61,873 nucleotides of DNA from DASWJS01 sp036397035 (lineage in GTDB: Bacteria; Actinomycetota; AC-67). A program made the position numbers and the translations under genes. Where the stretch lies: contig DASWJS010000033.1 in the NCBI GenBank assembly GCA_036397035.1, forward strand, positions 1 through 61,873, written 5' to 3'. Under the pieces are notes generated by a model that was not told where the DNA came from, did not search any database, and saw only the letters and a program-made list of their open reading frames with translations. Numbering within the stretch: the first letter of the stretch is position 1; each line of letters opens with the position of its first letter. Positions 41,222 to 50,800 of this stretch are shown here, piece by piece.

Positions 41222-44200
41222 CTAGGCCCGCTCGATCGCCAACGCGTCGCCCTGCTCGGCCGCGACGGCCAGGGTCTCGGCCGCGATCCAGGAGCCGTGC
41301 GCGGCGAAGACCTCGGCGTCGGCGGCGGGATAGGAGACGCGGATCCGGTCGGTCAGCGCGAGGTCGTGCGCCTTGCGCAGGTCGTTGATCGTGCGGATGC
41401 GGTCGCGCGCGGCGGCCTCGAGCGCAAGCTCTGGCGTGATCTCGGTGTCCAGCGCCACGGCGAACCCGCCGCCGTCGACGACCGCGAAGCCTTCGCGCGC
41501 CCGCGTGCGTACCTCGAACTCACCTTCTTGAAGCGTCCATTCGCCCGCGCGGACGGTCGAGCCGTCGCGCGTGAAGCCGCCGTCGCGCAGCAACTGCTGC
41601 ACCCGTCCCACGTCCTTGCCGAGCCGCGGGCCGAGCACCTTGAAGTTCGGTACCACCTCGACCTGGGCGAAGTCCTCTGCCGAGGAGGCGAGCCGGACCT
41701 CCTTGACGTTCAGCTCGCCGCGAATCAAGTCCTCGTGCGCGACGAGCCGCGCGCGCGCCTGCGCGTCCTCGGTCGCGACGACGACGGCGCGCAGCCCCTG
41801 GCGGATCTTGACGTTCGCCGCCTGTCGAGCCGAGCGTCCCAGCTCGACGACCGTTCGCACGTCGCGCATCGCGGCGAGCAGCTCGCCGTCGGCCGGAGCC
41901 GCGCCGGGATAGCCGGCGAGGTGGACGCTCGGGGGCGCGTCTTCGCACGGACCGGTGAGGTTCGCCCACATCTCGTCGGTGACGAAGGGCGTCACGGGGG
42001 CCATCACGCGCAGCACCGTGCACAGCGAATACCACAGCGTGTCGTACGCGGCGCGCTTGTCGGCGGCCTCTCGGTCGGTGTCGCCGGTCTTCCAGAAGCG
42101 CGCGCGTGACAGGCGCAGGTACCAGTTGGACAGGTCGTCCCAGTACCGCTCGATCGCGCGCGTGACGCGCGGGGAGTCGAAGGCGTCCATCGCGGCGCGG
42201 CAGCGGGCAACCAGCTCGTTCGTCCGCGACACCATCCACCGGTCGAGCGAGCGGCCGCCGGCGAGGTCCGGGCCGTCGCGCAGGACCTCGGAGCGCGGCG
42301 CGTAGCCGTCGATGATCGCGTACTCGACGAAGAACTTGTAGACGTTCCAGAGCGTGAGGAACGTGCGCTTGGCCGCGTTCGCCGGCCCGTAGCCGAAGCC
42401 GAGGTTCTGGCTCGGGACCTGTCCGGCGTAGACCCAGCGCATCGCGTCGGCGCCCATCGACTCGACGGCGTCGTCGAACCAGATCGCGTTGCCCCACGAC
42501 TTGTGCATGGGGCGGCCGGTCTCGTCGGTGACGCGCTCGTAGACCAGCACGTCGGCGTAGGGCGCGCGCCCGTCGAGCACGACCGACATGAACAGCATCG
42601 AGTAGAACCACAGCCGGATCTGCTCGCGGCTCTCGCTGACCCAGTCGACGGGGAACCACTGCTCCCAGTACGCGTGGTCGGGCAGGTCTGCGACGGTCAG
42701 CCCCTCGCCGGCTCCCTCGGCGTAGCCGGCCGACACGAGCATGTCGTTGCGCCAGCCCAGCGTCGAGAACGGCACGATGCCGGCGTCGAGCCAGCAGTCC
42801 CCGACGTCGGTCGTGCGCGTGGCCTCCTTGCCGCACTCCTCGCACGGCACGGTCACCGCGTCGATCCACGGGCGGTGCAGCTCTTCGAGACCCTCGATGC
42901 CCGACAGGGCCTTCTCACGCAGCTCGGCCTTGGAGCCGACGATCGTCATGTGCCCGTCGGCGCAGAACCAGAAGGGCAGCGGGAGACCCCAGTAGCGCTT
43001 GCGGCTGATGCACCAGTCGCCCATGTTGTTGAGCCAGTCCTCCATGCGCTTGCCGTACTGCGGCGGCGTCCAGGTGACCTCGCGCACGGCGTCGAGCATG
43101 GGTCCGCGCACCTCGTCGCAGGAGATGAACCACTCGTCGACCACGCGGTAGACCAGCTCGGTGTGACAGCGCCAGCAGGTGGGGTAGCGGTGGGTCAGCT
43201 CGCCCGCGTCGATCAGGCGGCCGCGCTCGCCGAGGTCGCCGATGATCTCGCGCGCGACGTCGCCGGTGTGGTTGCCGTGCAGCCAGCCGTAGCTTTCGTA
43301 GAACGCGCCCGACTCGTCGATCGGCACGAGCACCGCCAGGCCTTCGCGCTTGCCCAGCTCGAAGTCCTCGGCGCCGCAGCCGGGGGCGATGTGGACGATG
43401 CCGGTGCCCTCCTCAAGCGACACCTCGTCCCAGGCGACGACGCGGTGCTCGACGCCGGCCTGGGCCGGCAGCTCGTCGAAGGGCCCCTCGTAGGTCAGAC
43501 CGACCAGCTCCGATCCCTTCACGGTGCCGAGGACCTTGCCCTGAATGGGCAGGTGCTCGACGCGGTCGGCCGCCACGATCGCCACGCCGGCGAGCGTCTC
43601 GACGCGCGCGTAGTCGGCGCCGGGCAGCACGGCGGCCGCCACGTTCGCCGGCAGGGTCCAGGGCGTCGTGGTCCAGACCGCGAGGTACTCGTGCTCGCGT
43701 CCCTTCAGCGGGAAGCGCGCGAAGACCGACGGGTGCGTGATCTCGCTGTAGGAGTCGATCAGCTCGTGCTGGGACAGCGACGTGCCGCAGCGCGGGCACC
43801 AGGGCATCGAGCGATGGCCCACGTAGAGCCAGCCCCGCCGGTGGCACTCGGCCAGGAACCCCCAGATGGCCGAGATGTTGGCGTCGGTCATCGTGAAGTA
43901 GGAGGCGTCCCAGTCCATCCACTGGCCGAGCCGCCGCGACTGCTCGGTTTGGACGCCGGCGTACTTCGCCACGCGGTCCCGGCAGGCCCGGGCGAAACGG
44001 TCTAGGCCGTAGGCCTCGATCTCGGGCTTGGAGTTCAGCCCGAGCGCCTTCTCCACCTCTACCTCGACCCAGAGGCCCTGGCAGTCGAAGCCGTTCTGGT
44101 AGCGGAGGTCGTGGCCGAGCATCGCGTGGTAGCGCTGGAAGACGTCTTTGAGGGTGCGGCCCCACGCGTGGTGGACGCCCATCGGGTTGTTGGCGGTGAT

Positions 44201-44347
44201 GGGCCCGTCCAGGAACGACCACTTCGGGCCTCCCCGGTTGGCGTCGCGAAGGGTCTCGAAGGTCTTGCCGGCCGCCCACCGGTCGAGCACGGCATGCTCG
44301 ATCCCGATGTGGTCGGGCTGGGCCGGGACGGGCCGGAACGACGTCAT
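41222..44347 (-). CDS. ileS: Isoleucine--tRNA ligase
   Basis: A class I aminoacyl-tRNA synthetase of 1041 residues that charges tRNA-Ile. The HIGH motif appears as GVHHAWGRTLKD. An editing (CP1) domain is present, and the KMSKS loop reads RPMHKSWGNAI, so the usual first lysine and serine are changed. Cysteine pairs (PWCPRCGTS; CEECGKEA) suggest zinc sites. Length and the PWCPRCGTSLSQHE segment resemble the longer IleS type found in Actinomycetota and eukaryotes. ATG 44347 is preferred; ATG 44380 falls in the -10 box. Confidence 0.94.
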   Translation of the reverse strand: MTSFRPVPAQPDHIGIEHAVLDRWAAGKTFETLRDANRGGPKWSFLDGPITANNPMGVHHAWGRTLKDVFQRYHAMLGHDLRYQNGFDCQGLWVEVEVEKALGLNSKPEIEAYGLDRFARACRDRVAKYAGVQTEQSRRLGQWMDWDASYFTMTDANISAIWGFLAECHRRGWLYVGHRSMPWCPRCGTSLSQHELIDSYSEITHPSVFARFPLKGREHEYLAVWTTTPWTLPANVAAAVLPGADYARVETLAGVAIVAADRVEHLPIQGKVLGTVKGSELVGLTYEGPFDELPAQAGVEHRVVAWDEVSLEEGTGIVHIAPGCGAEDFELGKREGLAVLVPIDESGAFYESYGWLHGNHTGDVAREIIGDLGERGRLIDAGELTHRYPTCWRCHTELVYRVVDEWFISCDEVRGPMLDAVREVTWTPPQYGKRMEDWLNNMGDWCISRKRYWGLPLPFWFCADGHMTIVGSKAELREKALSGIEGLEELHRPWIDAVTVPCEECGKEATRTTDVGDCWLDAGIVPFSTLGWRNDMLVSAGYAEGAGEGLTVADLPDHAYWEQWFPVDWVSESREQIRLWFYSMLFMSVVLDGRAPYADVLVYERVTDETGRPMHKSWGNAIWFDDAVESMGADAMRWVYAGQVPSQNLGFGYGPANAAKRTFLTLWNVYKFFVEYAIIDGYAPRSEVLRDGPDLAGGRSLDRWMVSRTNELVARCRAAMDAFDSPRVTRAIERYWDDLSNWYLRLSRARFWKTGDTDREAADKRAAYDTLWYSLCTVLRVMAPVTPFVTDEMWANLTGPCEDAPPSVHLAGYPGAAPADGELLAAMRDVRTVVELGRSARQAANVKIRQGLRAVVVATEDAQARARLVAHEDLIRGELNVKEVRLASSAEDFAQVEVVPNFKVLGPRLGKDVGRVQQLLRDGGFTRDGSTVRAGEWTLQEGEFEVRTRAREGFAVVDGGGFAVALDTEITPELALEAAARDRIRTINDLRKAHDLALTDRIRVSYPAADAEVFAAHGSWIAAETLAVAAEQGDALAIERA

Positions 44348-44378
44348 CTCCTGTTCGCACCTCGGTCGCGTGGGCCAC

Positions 44379-44406
44379 ATAGTACCGGCCGCGAGCCGCC
44401 TGTCAG
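44379..44406 (-). promoter_or_regulatory. ileS promoter
   Basis: On the minus strand, CTGACA (44406-44401) and TACTAT (44384-44379) are 16 bp apart. The start site would be near 44372, giving a leader of about 25 nt with GAGGTG. No T-box element can fit in so short a leader. Confidence 0.6.
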
Positions 44407-44489
44407 ACGTGAGTCGCCGGGCGCGAAGGGGGCCTCTGACCTGCGGAAACGGCGCTCGCCGGCTCCGCGGCGGCGCGTCGTGGGACTCG

Positions 44490-44518
44490 TTGACTCCCCA
44501 TAGGGCCGGTGCTACCCT
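44490..44518 (+). promoter_or_regulatory. Promoter of the TraR/DksA-like gene
   Basis: TTGACT (44490-44495) and TACCCT (44513-44518) with a 17-bp spacer, close to consensus. It is the same -10 sequence as at rpsO. The start site is expected near 44525. Upstream, at 44437-44451, is the 15-nt motif shared with the ftsZ leader. Confidence 0.7.
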
Positions 44519-44573
44519 CTGGCATCCTTCGCCCGGACGCATGCGCGGAGAGGTTGCCGTCGAGAGGAGCACG

Positions 44574-45590
44574 TTGGCTCGTCAGACCGGGAAGCGCTCC
44601 CGATCCGACCGGCGCAGCCGTACCGCAGCCTCGACGAGGAAGGCCTCGAAGAAGGGCGCTCGGACGGCCGCGCCGGCTCCCCGTCGCGCCTCCCGGACCG
44701 CGCCCCTTCGCAAGCTGATCGCGAAGAAGCGAGCCGCCCGCGCGGCCAAGAAGCAGTCGTCCGGCCGGGTCACCGCGAAGGCCGTCCCGGCGAAGACGGC
44801 CGCCAGGCCGGCGCCCGCGAAGCCTTCCACCGCGAAACCTTCCGCCAAGAAGGCGGCCACGAAGAAGACCGTAAAGAAGGTCGCCGCCAAGAAGCGGACC
44901 TCAAAGCCGGCTCCGAAGAAGCCCGCCGCGAAGAGGCCCGCCGCGAAGAAGCCGGCTCGACCCGCCAAGAAGGCTGCGGCCGCGAAGAAGCCTGCGGTGA
45001 AGAAGGCGACCGCGAAGCCCAAGCCCAAGGCCAAGCCCGTCGCCAAGAAACCCGCCGCCAAGGCCAAGCCCGCCCCGAAGGCCAAAGCCGCCCCGAAGGC
45101 CAAAGCCGCCCCGAAGCCCGCGCCCGCGAAGAAGCCGGCCCCGGCGAAGGCGCCCGCGAAGCCCGCCGCGCCGCCGGAGCCCCCGCCCAAGCCGAAGAAG
45201 AAGGCCAAGCCGGAGTTGACCCCGGCGGAGATCAGGAAGATCAAGGCCACGCTCGAGGCGCAGCGCGAGGTCTACATGCGCGAGTTCTCCGACTTGGAGG
45301 AAGGCAGCTTCCTGGCCTCGCAGTCCGAGATCTCCGGCGAGCCGGGCTTCGACCACGAGGAGTACGCCGACGCCGGCTCGTTCACCTTCGAGCGCGAGAA
45401 GGATCTGTCGATCGGCAACAACATCCGGGACCTGATCGAGAAGACCAACCACGCGCTCCACCGGATCGAGCAGGGCACGTACGGCATCTGCGAGAACTGC
45501 GGCGACCCGATCAACCGCGAGCGCCTGCTGGCGCTTCCGTACTCCTCGCTCTGCCTTCGCTGCAAGCAGATCGACGAGCGCACGCGCTGA
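44574..45590 (+). CDS. TraR/DksA-type zinc-finger protein with H1-like N-terminal arm
   Basis: About 338 residues from TTG 44574, which has GAGAGGAG just upstream; ATG 44541 (no ribosome-binding site) would add 11. Residues about 1-205 are a Lys/Ala/Pro-rich, H1-like arm with many KPAAK and KAKPAPKAK units. The rest is a DksA/TraR domain: a helical coiled coil beginning LTPAEIRKIKATLEAQREV, then a C4 zinc finger (CENCG and CLRCK, 17 residues between pairs). DksA-like proteins enter the RNA polymerase secondary channel. Similar long-armed homologues are found beside ileS and lspA in Streptomyces. The arm may bind DNA or RNA. It likely heads an operon with lspA and rluD. Confidence 0.88.
   Translation: MARQTGKRSRSDRRSRTAASTRKASKKGARTAAPAPRRASRTAPLRKLIAKKRAARAAKKQSSGRVTAKAVPAKTAARPAPAKPSTAKPSAKKAATKKTVKKVAAKKRTSKPAPKKPAAKRPAAKKPARPAKKAAAAKKPAVKKATAKPKPKAKPVAKKPAAKAKPAPKAKAAPKAKAAPKPAPAKKPAPAKAPAKPAAPPEPPPKPKKKAKPELTPAEIRKIKATLEAQREVYMREFSDLEEGSFLASQSEISGEPGFDHEEYADAGSFTFEREKDLSIGNNIRDLIEKTNHALHRIEQGTYGICENCGDPINRERLLALPYSSLCLRCKQIDERTR
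45072..45116 (+). repeat. Tandem 18-bp repeat in the H1-like arm
   Basis: GCCCCGAAGGCCAAAGCC occurs twice in tandem plus a partial third copy, encoding APKAKA units. It marks expansion of the basic arm. Confidence 0.8.
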
Positions 45591-45604
45591 CGGCGCGGCG
45601 CGCC

Positions 45605-46105
45605 ATGGCAGCGTCGACGAGCACTTCCCGGGCCGCCCTGCTGTTCGCCGTCGCGGCGATCGTGATCGCGATCGATCAGGCCACCAAGGCGCTGGCCCTC
45701 GCGGCGCTCACGCCCGGCGAGAGCACGCCCGTCATCGGGGGCGTGCTGCACTGGACCCTGCAGCGCAACCCCGGCGCCGCCTTCGGGATCTTCCAGCGCT
45801 TCCCGGTCGTCTTCACGGTCCTGGCGACGGCGGTGTCGGTCTGGATCGTCGCGCGAGCCGGCCGCGCGCCGGATCGTGGGCACGCCGCGGCGCTCGGGCT
45901 GATCCTCGGTGGAGCGGTTGGCAACCTCGTCGACCGGATCACGCGCGAGCCCGGCATCCTGCGCGGCGAGGTGATCGACTTCATCGACCTTCGGGTCTGG
46001 CCGGTGTTCAACGTCGCCGACTCCGGCGTCGTCGCGGGAGCCGTGCTGCTGCTGCTCGTCTCCTGGCGAGCCGAGCGCCGCGCGAAGCGCGAGCAGGGCG
46101 AATGA
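45605..46105 (+). CDS. lspA: Lipoprotein signal peptidase
   Basis: LspA removes the signal peptide of prolipoproteins in the membrane. The 166-residue protein has four membrane segments, the early IDQATKALAL motif, QRNPGAAFGIF, and the two catalytic aspartates in GNLVDRI and FNVADSGVV. The start is 14 bp after the TraR/DksA gene. The ATGA overlap with rluD indicates coupled translation. The basic tail is cytoplasmic. Confidence 0.96.
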   Translation: MAASTSTSRAALLFAVAAIVIAIDQATKALALAALTPGESTPVIGGVLHWTLQRNPGAAFGIFQRFPVVFTVLATAVSVWIVARAGRAPDRGHAAALGLILGGAVGNLVDRITREPGILRGEVIDFIDLRVWPVFNVADSGVVAGAVLLLLVSWRAERRAKREQGE

Positions 46106-47016
46106 GCGGCGCGGCGGCCTCGTTCACCGTCGCCCGGGAGGAGGCCGGCCGCCGGCTGGACGTCCTGGTCGCCGAGCGCATGGGCGTCTCCCGAGCCGAA
46201 GTCGCCCGGCTCATCGCCGCCGGGGACGTCGTCGTGGAGGGCGCCGCGGCGTCGAAGGCGCTGCGCGTGCAGGAGGGGATGGTCGTGCGCACGCCGGAGG
46301 CCGGCGAGCCGGAGCCGCTCGCCGCCGAGGATCGCCCGCTGCGCGTGGTCTACGAGGACGAGGCGCTGCTCGTGGTGTCCAAGCCCGCCGGCCTCGTGGT
46401 GCACCCGGGGCCGGGTCACGCCCGAGGGACGATGGCGAACGCGTTGCTGACGCTCGGCGCCGCGGGCGGGGATCCCGCGCGGCCGGGCATCGTGCACCGC
46501 CTCGACGCGGGCACGAGCGGGCTGATGATCGTCGCGCGCGGCGAGGACGCGCACGCGCGACTGGCGGCGATGCTCGCGGCTCGCGAGGTGCACCGAACCT
46601 ACCTGGCGCTCGTCGAGGGCCTTCCCGCGACCGAGACGATGACGATCGACGCGCCGATCGGCCGCTCGCCCCGGCACCGGAAGAGGATGGCCGTGGTGGC
46701 CGGGGGCAAGCCCGCGATCACCGACGTCGCGGTGATCGAGCGCCACGCGCGCACCGCCCTCGTGCGAGCCGAGCCCCGCACCGGCCGCACGCACCAGATC
46801 CGCGTGCACCTTGCGGCCGCGGGCCATCCCGTCGCCGGGGATCCGGTCTACGGACGTGACCGCGCGCTCGCGCTCGCCCTCGGGCTCGCCCGGCCCTTTT
46901 TGCACGCGAGCGCGCTCTCCTTCGCGCATCCCCTGACCGGCGCGCCGCTCGGCCTGGAAGACCCGCTGCCGCCCGACCTGGAAGGGGCGCTCGATCGCGC
47001 CCGCGCCGTAGGCTGA
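46102..47016 (+). CDS. Pseudouridine synthase, RluA/RluD family
   Basis: A 304-residue RNA pseudouridine synthase. An N-terminal S4 domain (RRLDVLVAERMGVSRAEVARLI) precedes the catalytic domain, whose aspartate lies in IVHRLDAGTSGLM. RTHQIRVHLAAAGHPVAGDPVYG closes the family pattern. By similarity it would act on 23S rRNA (RluD sites 1911/1915/1917), but the exact target is not deducible. The lspA-rluD pairing is very common. Confidence 0.93.
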   Translation: MSGAAASFTVAREEAGRRLDVLVAERMGVSRAEVARLIAAGDVVVEGAAASKALRVQEGMVVRTPEAGEPEPLAAEDRPLRVVYEDEALLVVSKPAGLVVHPGPGHARGTMANALLTLGAAGGDPARPGIVHRLDAGTSGLMIVARGEDAHARLAAMLAAREVHRTYLALVEGLPATETMTIDAPIGRSPRHRKRMAVVAGGKPAITDVAVIERHARTALVRAEPRTGRTHQIRVHLAAAGHPVAGDPVYGRDRALALALGLARPFLHASALSFAHPLTGAPLGLEDPLPPDLEGALDRARAVG

Positions 47017-47020
47017 CGCC

Positions 47021-47650
47021 ATGGCCGCCCGGCACCCGATCTTCGCTCGCGTCTTCGCGCTGCTGACGCGGCTGGAGCACCGCGCTGGTATCGACGAGCA
47101 CCGCAGCGCGTTGCTGGCGGGTGCGAGCGGCCGCGTGCTGGAGGTCGGGTGCGGCAATGGGCAAAACTTCGTCCACTATCCGCCGGCCGTCACCGAGGTC
47201 CTCGCGGTCGAGCCCGAGCCGTACCTTCGCACGCTCGCCGAACGAGCGGCCCGGGGACTGCCGGTCCCGATCGCGGTCCGCCCCGGGGACGCCGAGGCGC
47301 TGCCGGCGGAGGACGGGCGCTTCGACGCCGTGGTTGCCTCGCTCGTGCTGTGCAGCGTGCCGGACCAGGCCCGCGCGCTGGCCGAGATGCGCCGGGTGCT
47401 CAAGCCCGGCGGGGATCTGCTCTTCTACGAGCACGTGCGGGCCGAGTCGCCGCGGCGCGCGCGCATGCAGCGGCGGGTGGACGTGGTCTGGCCATTGTTC
47501 GCCGGCGGGTGCCATACCAGCAGGGACACGGTCGCCGCGATCCAGGCCGCCGGCTTCGAGATCGCCGAGATCGAGCGGTTCATGATGGATGCCGGGCCGC
47601 TCGCCGCGCCGGTCGCGCCGGTCGTCCGCGGACGGGCGCGCCTCGCCTGA
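47021..47650 (+). CDS. Class I SAM-dependent methyltransferase
   Basis: A 209-residue methyltransferase of the UbiE/METTL7-like type. Motif I is GRVLEVGCGNGQNF near residue 37, the acidic loop is AVEPEP, then FDAVVASLVLCSV and the post-motif LKPGGDLLFYEHV. No membrane segment is clear. The substrate is unknown. It starts 4 bp after rluD and is followed by a hairpin, so it probably ends the operon that begins at 44574. Confidence 0.88.
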   Translation: MAARHPIFARVFALLTRLEHRAGIDEHRSALLAGASGRVLEVGCGNGQNFVHYPPAVTEVLAVEPEPYLRTLAERAARGLPVPIAVRPGDAEALPAEDGRFDAVVASLVLCSVPDQARALAEMRRVLKPGGDLLFYEHVRAESPRRARMQRRVDVVWPLFAGGCHTSRDTVAAIQAAGFEIAEIERFMMDAGPLAAPVAPVVRGRARLA

Positions 47651-47679
47651 CCCCGGTTTCACGCTCTGGCGTCCCGGGG
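47651..47679 (+). terminator. Hairpin after the methyltransferase gene
   Basis: Immediately after the stop codon, CCCCGG (47651-47656) pairs with CCGGGG (47674-47679) around an inner stem ACGC/GCGT with loop TCTG. No U-tract follows. A U-less terminator or 3' stabilising structure is plausible. Confidence 0.5.
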
Positions 47680-47733
47680 CCGTTCGGGGGAGGATGATTG
47701 GGCCAGATGGCCTGTTTGGGCTGGCTGGGGGCC

Positions 47734-47751
47734 TTGACAGGCCGGTAGAAT
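47734..47751 (+). promoter_or_regulatory. Likely dnaE promoter region
   Basis: TAGAAT (47746-47751) is a good -10 box. A perfect TTGACA at 47734-47739 is only 6 bp away, too close to act as its -35; a weak CTGGCT at 47721-47726 is a possible partner. The leader would carry GAGGGGAG before the GTG at 47806. Confidence 0.45.
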
Positions 47752-47805
47752 GACACCGTTGTGATTCGACGCCGTGCCTTCCCCGCGGCCCGAGGGGAGT
47801 GACGC

Positions 47806-50800
47806 GTGCCCGACAGCTTCGTCCACCTTCACGTCCACACCGAATACTCGATGCTCGACGGGGCGAGCCGCGTCGAGGACGTCTTCGCCGAGGCCGCTCG
47901 GATGGGGATGCCGGCGCTGGCGATCACAGACCACGGGGTGATGTACGGCGCGGTCGACTTCTACCAGGCCGGCCTCGACGCCGGCGTGAAGCCGATCCTG
48001 GGCGCCGAGCTGTACGTGGCCACCCGCTCGCGCTTCGACAAGGACGCGCGGGAGAAGGACGGCAACCACCACCTGACGGCGATCGCGACCAACGAGACGG
48101 GCTATCGCAACCTGATGAAGCTCGTCACGCTGGGATCGCTGGAGGGCTACTACTACCGGCCGCGCGTCGACAAGGAGCTGCTTGCCGAGCACGCCGAAGG
48201 GATCGTCGCGACCTCGGGATGCCTGGCCGGCGAAGTCGGTCAGTTGCTGCTGCGCGACCAGGTTGCCCGCGCGACCGAGGTGGCCGCCACCTACCGGGAC
48301 ATCTTCGGCCCGGACAACTTCTACGTCGAGTTGCAGGACCACGGCCTGGCGGACCAGAAGACCGTCTTCCCGCACCTGGTCGACATCGCGCGCGCGACCG
48401 GCGCGCCGCTGCTCGCGACGAACGACCTGCACTACGTGCGCAAGGGCGACGCGGCCGCGCACGACGCGCTGCTGTGCATCCAGACCGGCTCGACGATGGA
48501 CGAGCCGAACCGCTTCAAGTTCGACGCCGAGGAGTTCTACCTCAAGTCGCCGGACCAGATGCGCGTGCTGTTCGAGGGCTACCCCGACGCGTGCGACAAC
48601 ACGCTTGCGATCGCCGAGCGGTGCGACGTGTCGCTGGAGTTCGACGTTCACCGCTTGCCCTCGTTCGAGACGCCGACCGGCGAGCCCGCCGAGGCCTACC
48701 TGCGCCGCTTGGTCGCCGAGGGCGCCGCGAAGCGCTACGGAAGCCCGCCGCCCGCGGAGGTCGGCGCGCGCATCGACTACGAGCTTGGCGCCATCGTGGA
48801 GATGGGCTTCGTCGAGTACTTCCTGATCGTCGCCGACCTGATCTCCTTCGCGAAGTCCAGCGGGATCCGGGTGGGTCCGGGCCGCGGGAGCGCCGGCGGC
48901 TCGGTCGTGTCCTACGCGCTCGGGATCGTCGACATCGACCCGATCCGCTGGGGCCTGATCTTCGAGCGCTTCCTGAACCCGGGGCGCAAGGAGATGCCCG
49001 ACATCGACATGGACTTCGACGAGCGCCGCCGCGGCGAGGTGATCGCCTACGCGACGCGCCGCTACGGCGAGGACCACGTCGCGCAGATCATCACCTTCGC
49101 CACCATCAAGGGGAAGCAGGCGATCCGCGACGCGGCGCGCGTGCTCGGCATGCCCTATGCGGTGGGGGACCGGCTCGCGAAGATGTACCCGCCCTCGATC
49201 CTGGGCAAGGACCCGCCGCTCGCCGCCTGCTTCGAGCCCGAGCGCCACTGGCCCGACCCCGGGCGCAACGACGCCTACCCGCAGGCGACCGACTTGCGCG
49301 ACGCGTACCAGACCGACGCCGACGCCAAGAAGGTCATCGACATCGCGCGCGACCTGGAGGGATTGCGGCGGCAGGCGAGCGTCCACGCGGCTGGCGTCGT
49401 GATCTCGGACCGCCCGCTCGTCGAGTACCTGCCGCTGCGGCGGGACGACTCCGCGGGGGGCGTGGTCACGCAGTACGAGATGAACGCGGTGGCGCGGCTC
49501 GGGCTGCTGAAGATGGACTTCCTCGGGCTGCGAAACCTCACCGTCATCACCGACACGCTTCGTCACCTCGAGCGCCGCGGGACGCCGCTCGACGTCGACG
49601 CGATCCCGCTCGACGACGCCGAGACCTACGCGATGCTGTGCGCGGGGGACACGATCGGGGTGTTCCAGCTCGAGTCGCCGGGCATGCGCGAGCTGGTCAA
49701 GCGCTTGTTGCCGGACAACTTCGACGACGTGATGGCGCTCGTCGCGCTCTACCGGCCGGGGCCGCTCGGCGAAGGCATGCACCGCGAGTACGCGGCGCGC
49801 AAGCACGGCGAGTCGAAGATCCGCTACGCGCACGAGGACCTGAAGCCGATCCTGTCCGATACCTACGGCGTCATCCTGTATCAGGAGCAGGTCCTGCGGA
49901 TCGCCTCGGACATGGCGGGGTTCTCGCTGCCCGAGGCCGACGGACTCCGCAAGGCGATGGGCAAGAAGATCGCCGAGGTCATGCGGGCGCAGCGCGAGAA
50001 GTTCGTGACCGGCTGCCAGCAGAAGGGCTACGACCTCGCGCTCGCCGAGTACCTCTGGGAGCAGATCGACAAGTTCTCCGGCTACGGGTTCAACAAGAGC
50101 CACTCGTGCGGGTACGGCTTGGTCGCCTACCAGACGGCGTACTTGAAGGCGCACCACCCGGTCGAATACTTCGCCGCGCTGCTGACGAGCGTGAAGGACA
50201 AGACCGACCGGGCGGCTCTCTACCTGGCTGAGTGCCGTGCGATGGGCATCACCGTCGAGCCGCCCGACGTGAACCACAGCGAGGCCGACTTCACGCCGAC
50301 CGATCGCGGGACGATCCGTTACGGCCTGGCGGCGGTGCGCTACGTCGGCGAGAGCGTCGTCGAGAAGATCGTCGCCGCGCGCACCGCCAAGGGCGCCTTC
50401 GGCTCGTTCGTGGACTTCACCGCCAAGGTCGACCCGATCTGCCTGAACCGCAAGGTCGTCGAGTCGCTCGCGTGCGCCGGCGCCTTCGACGCGCTCGGCG
50501 TCCCCCGGCACGCGCTGCTGCGCGAGGATGCAGAGAAGGGTCTCGTCATCGCGCCGGAGGTCGCGCAGATCTGCGAGGGCGCCACCGCCGACGCGCGCGC
50601 CCGGGAGGCCGGGCAGGGCAACCTGTTCGGGTCCGACTCGCCGGTCGGCCTCGCGGTCGAGCCGCAGCCGGGCCCGCCGGTCGCGAACACGGTGCTGCTC
50701 GCCGCGGAGAAGGAGATGCTCGGCTTCTACGTCTCGGATCACCCGCTGCTCTCGGTCGAGCAGGCGCTGCTCGCGCAAACCGACACGCCCGTCGTCGACG

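Noticed and set aside
40043..45116. The short tandem repeats as a CRISPR array or mobile-element ends
   Set aside because: They are in-frame 15- and 18-bp units inside Lys/Ala/Pro-rich coding regions, without spacers or transposase genes.
47734..47751. TTGACA and TAGAAT as one dnaE promoter
   Set aside because: The spacer is only 6 bp; a sigma-70 type promoter needs about 16-18 bp. At most one of the two boxes is used this way.
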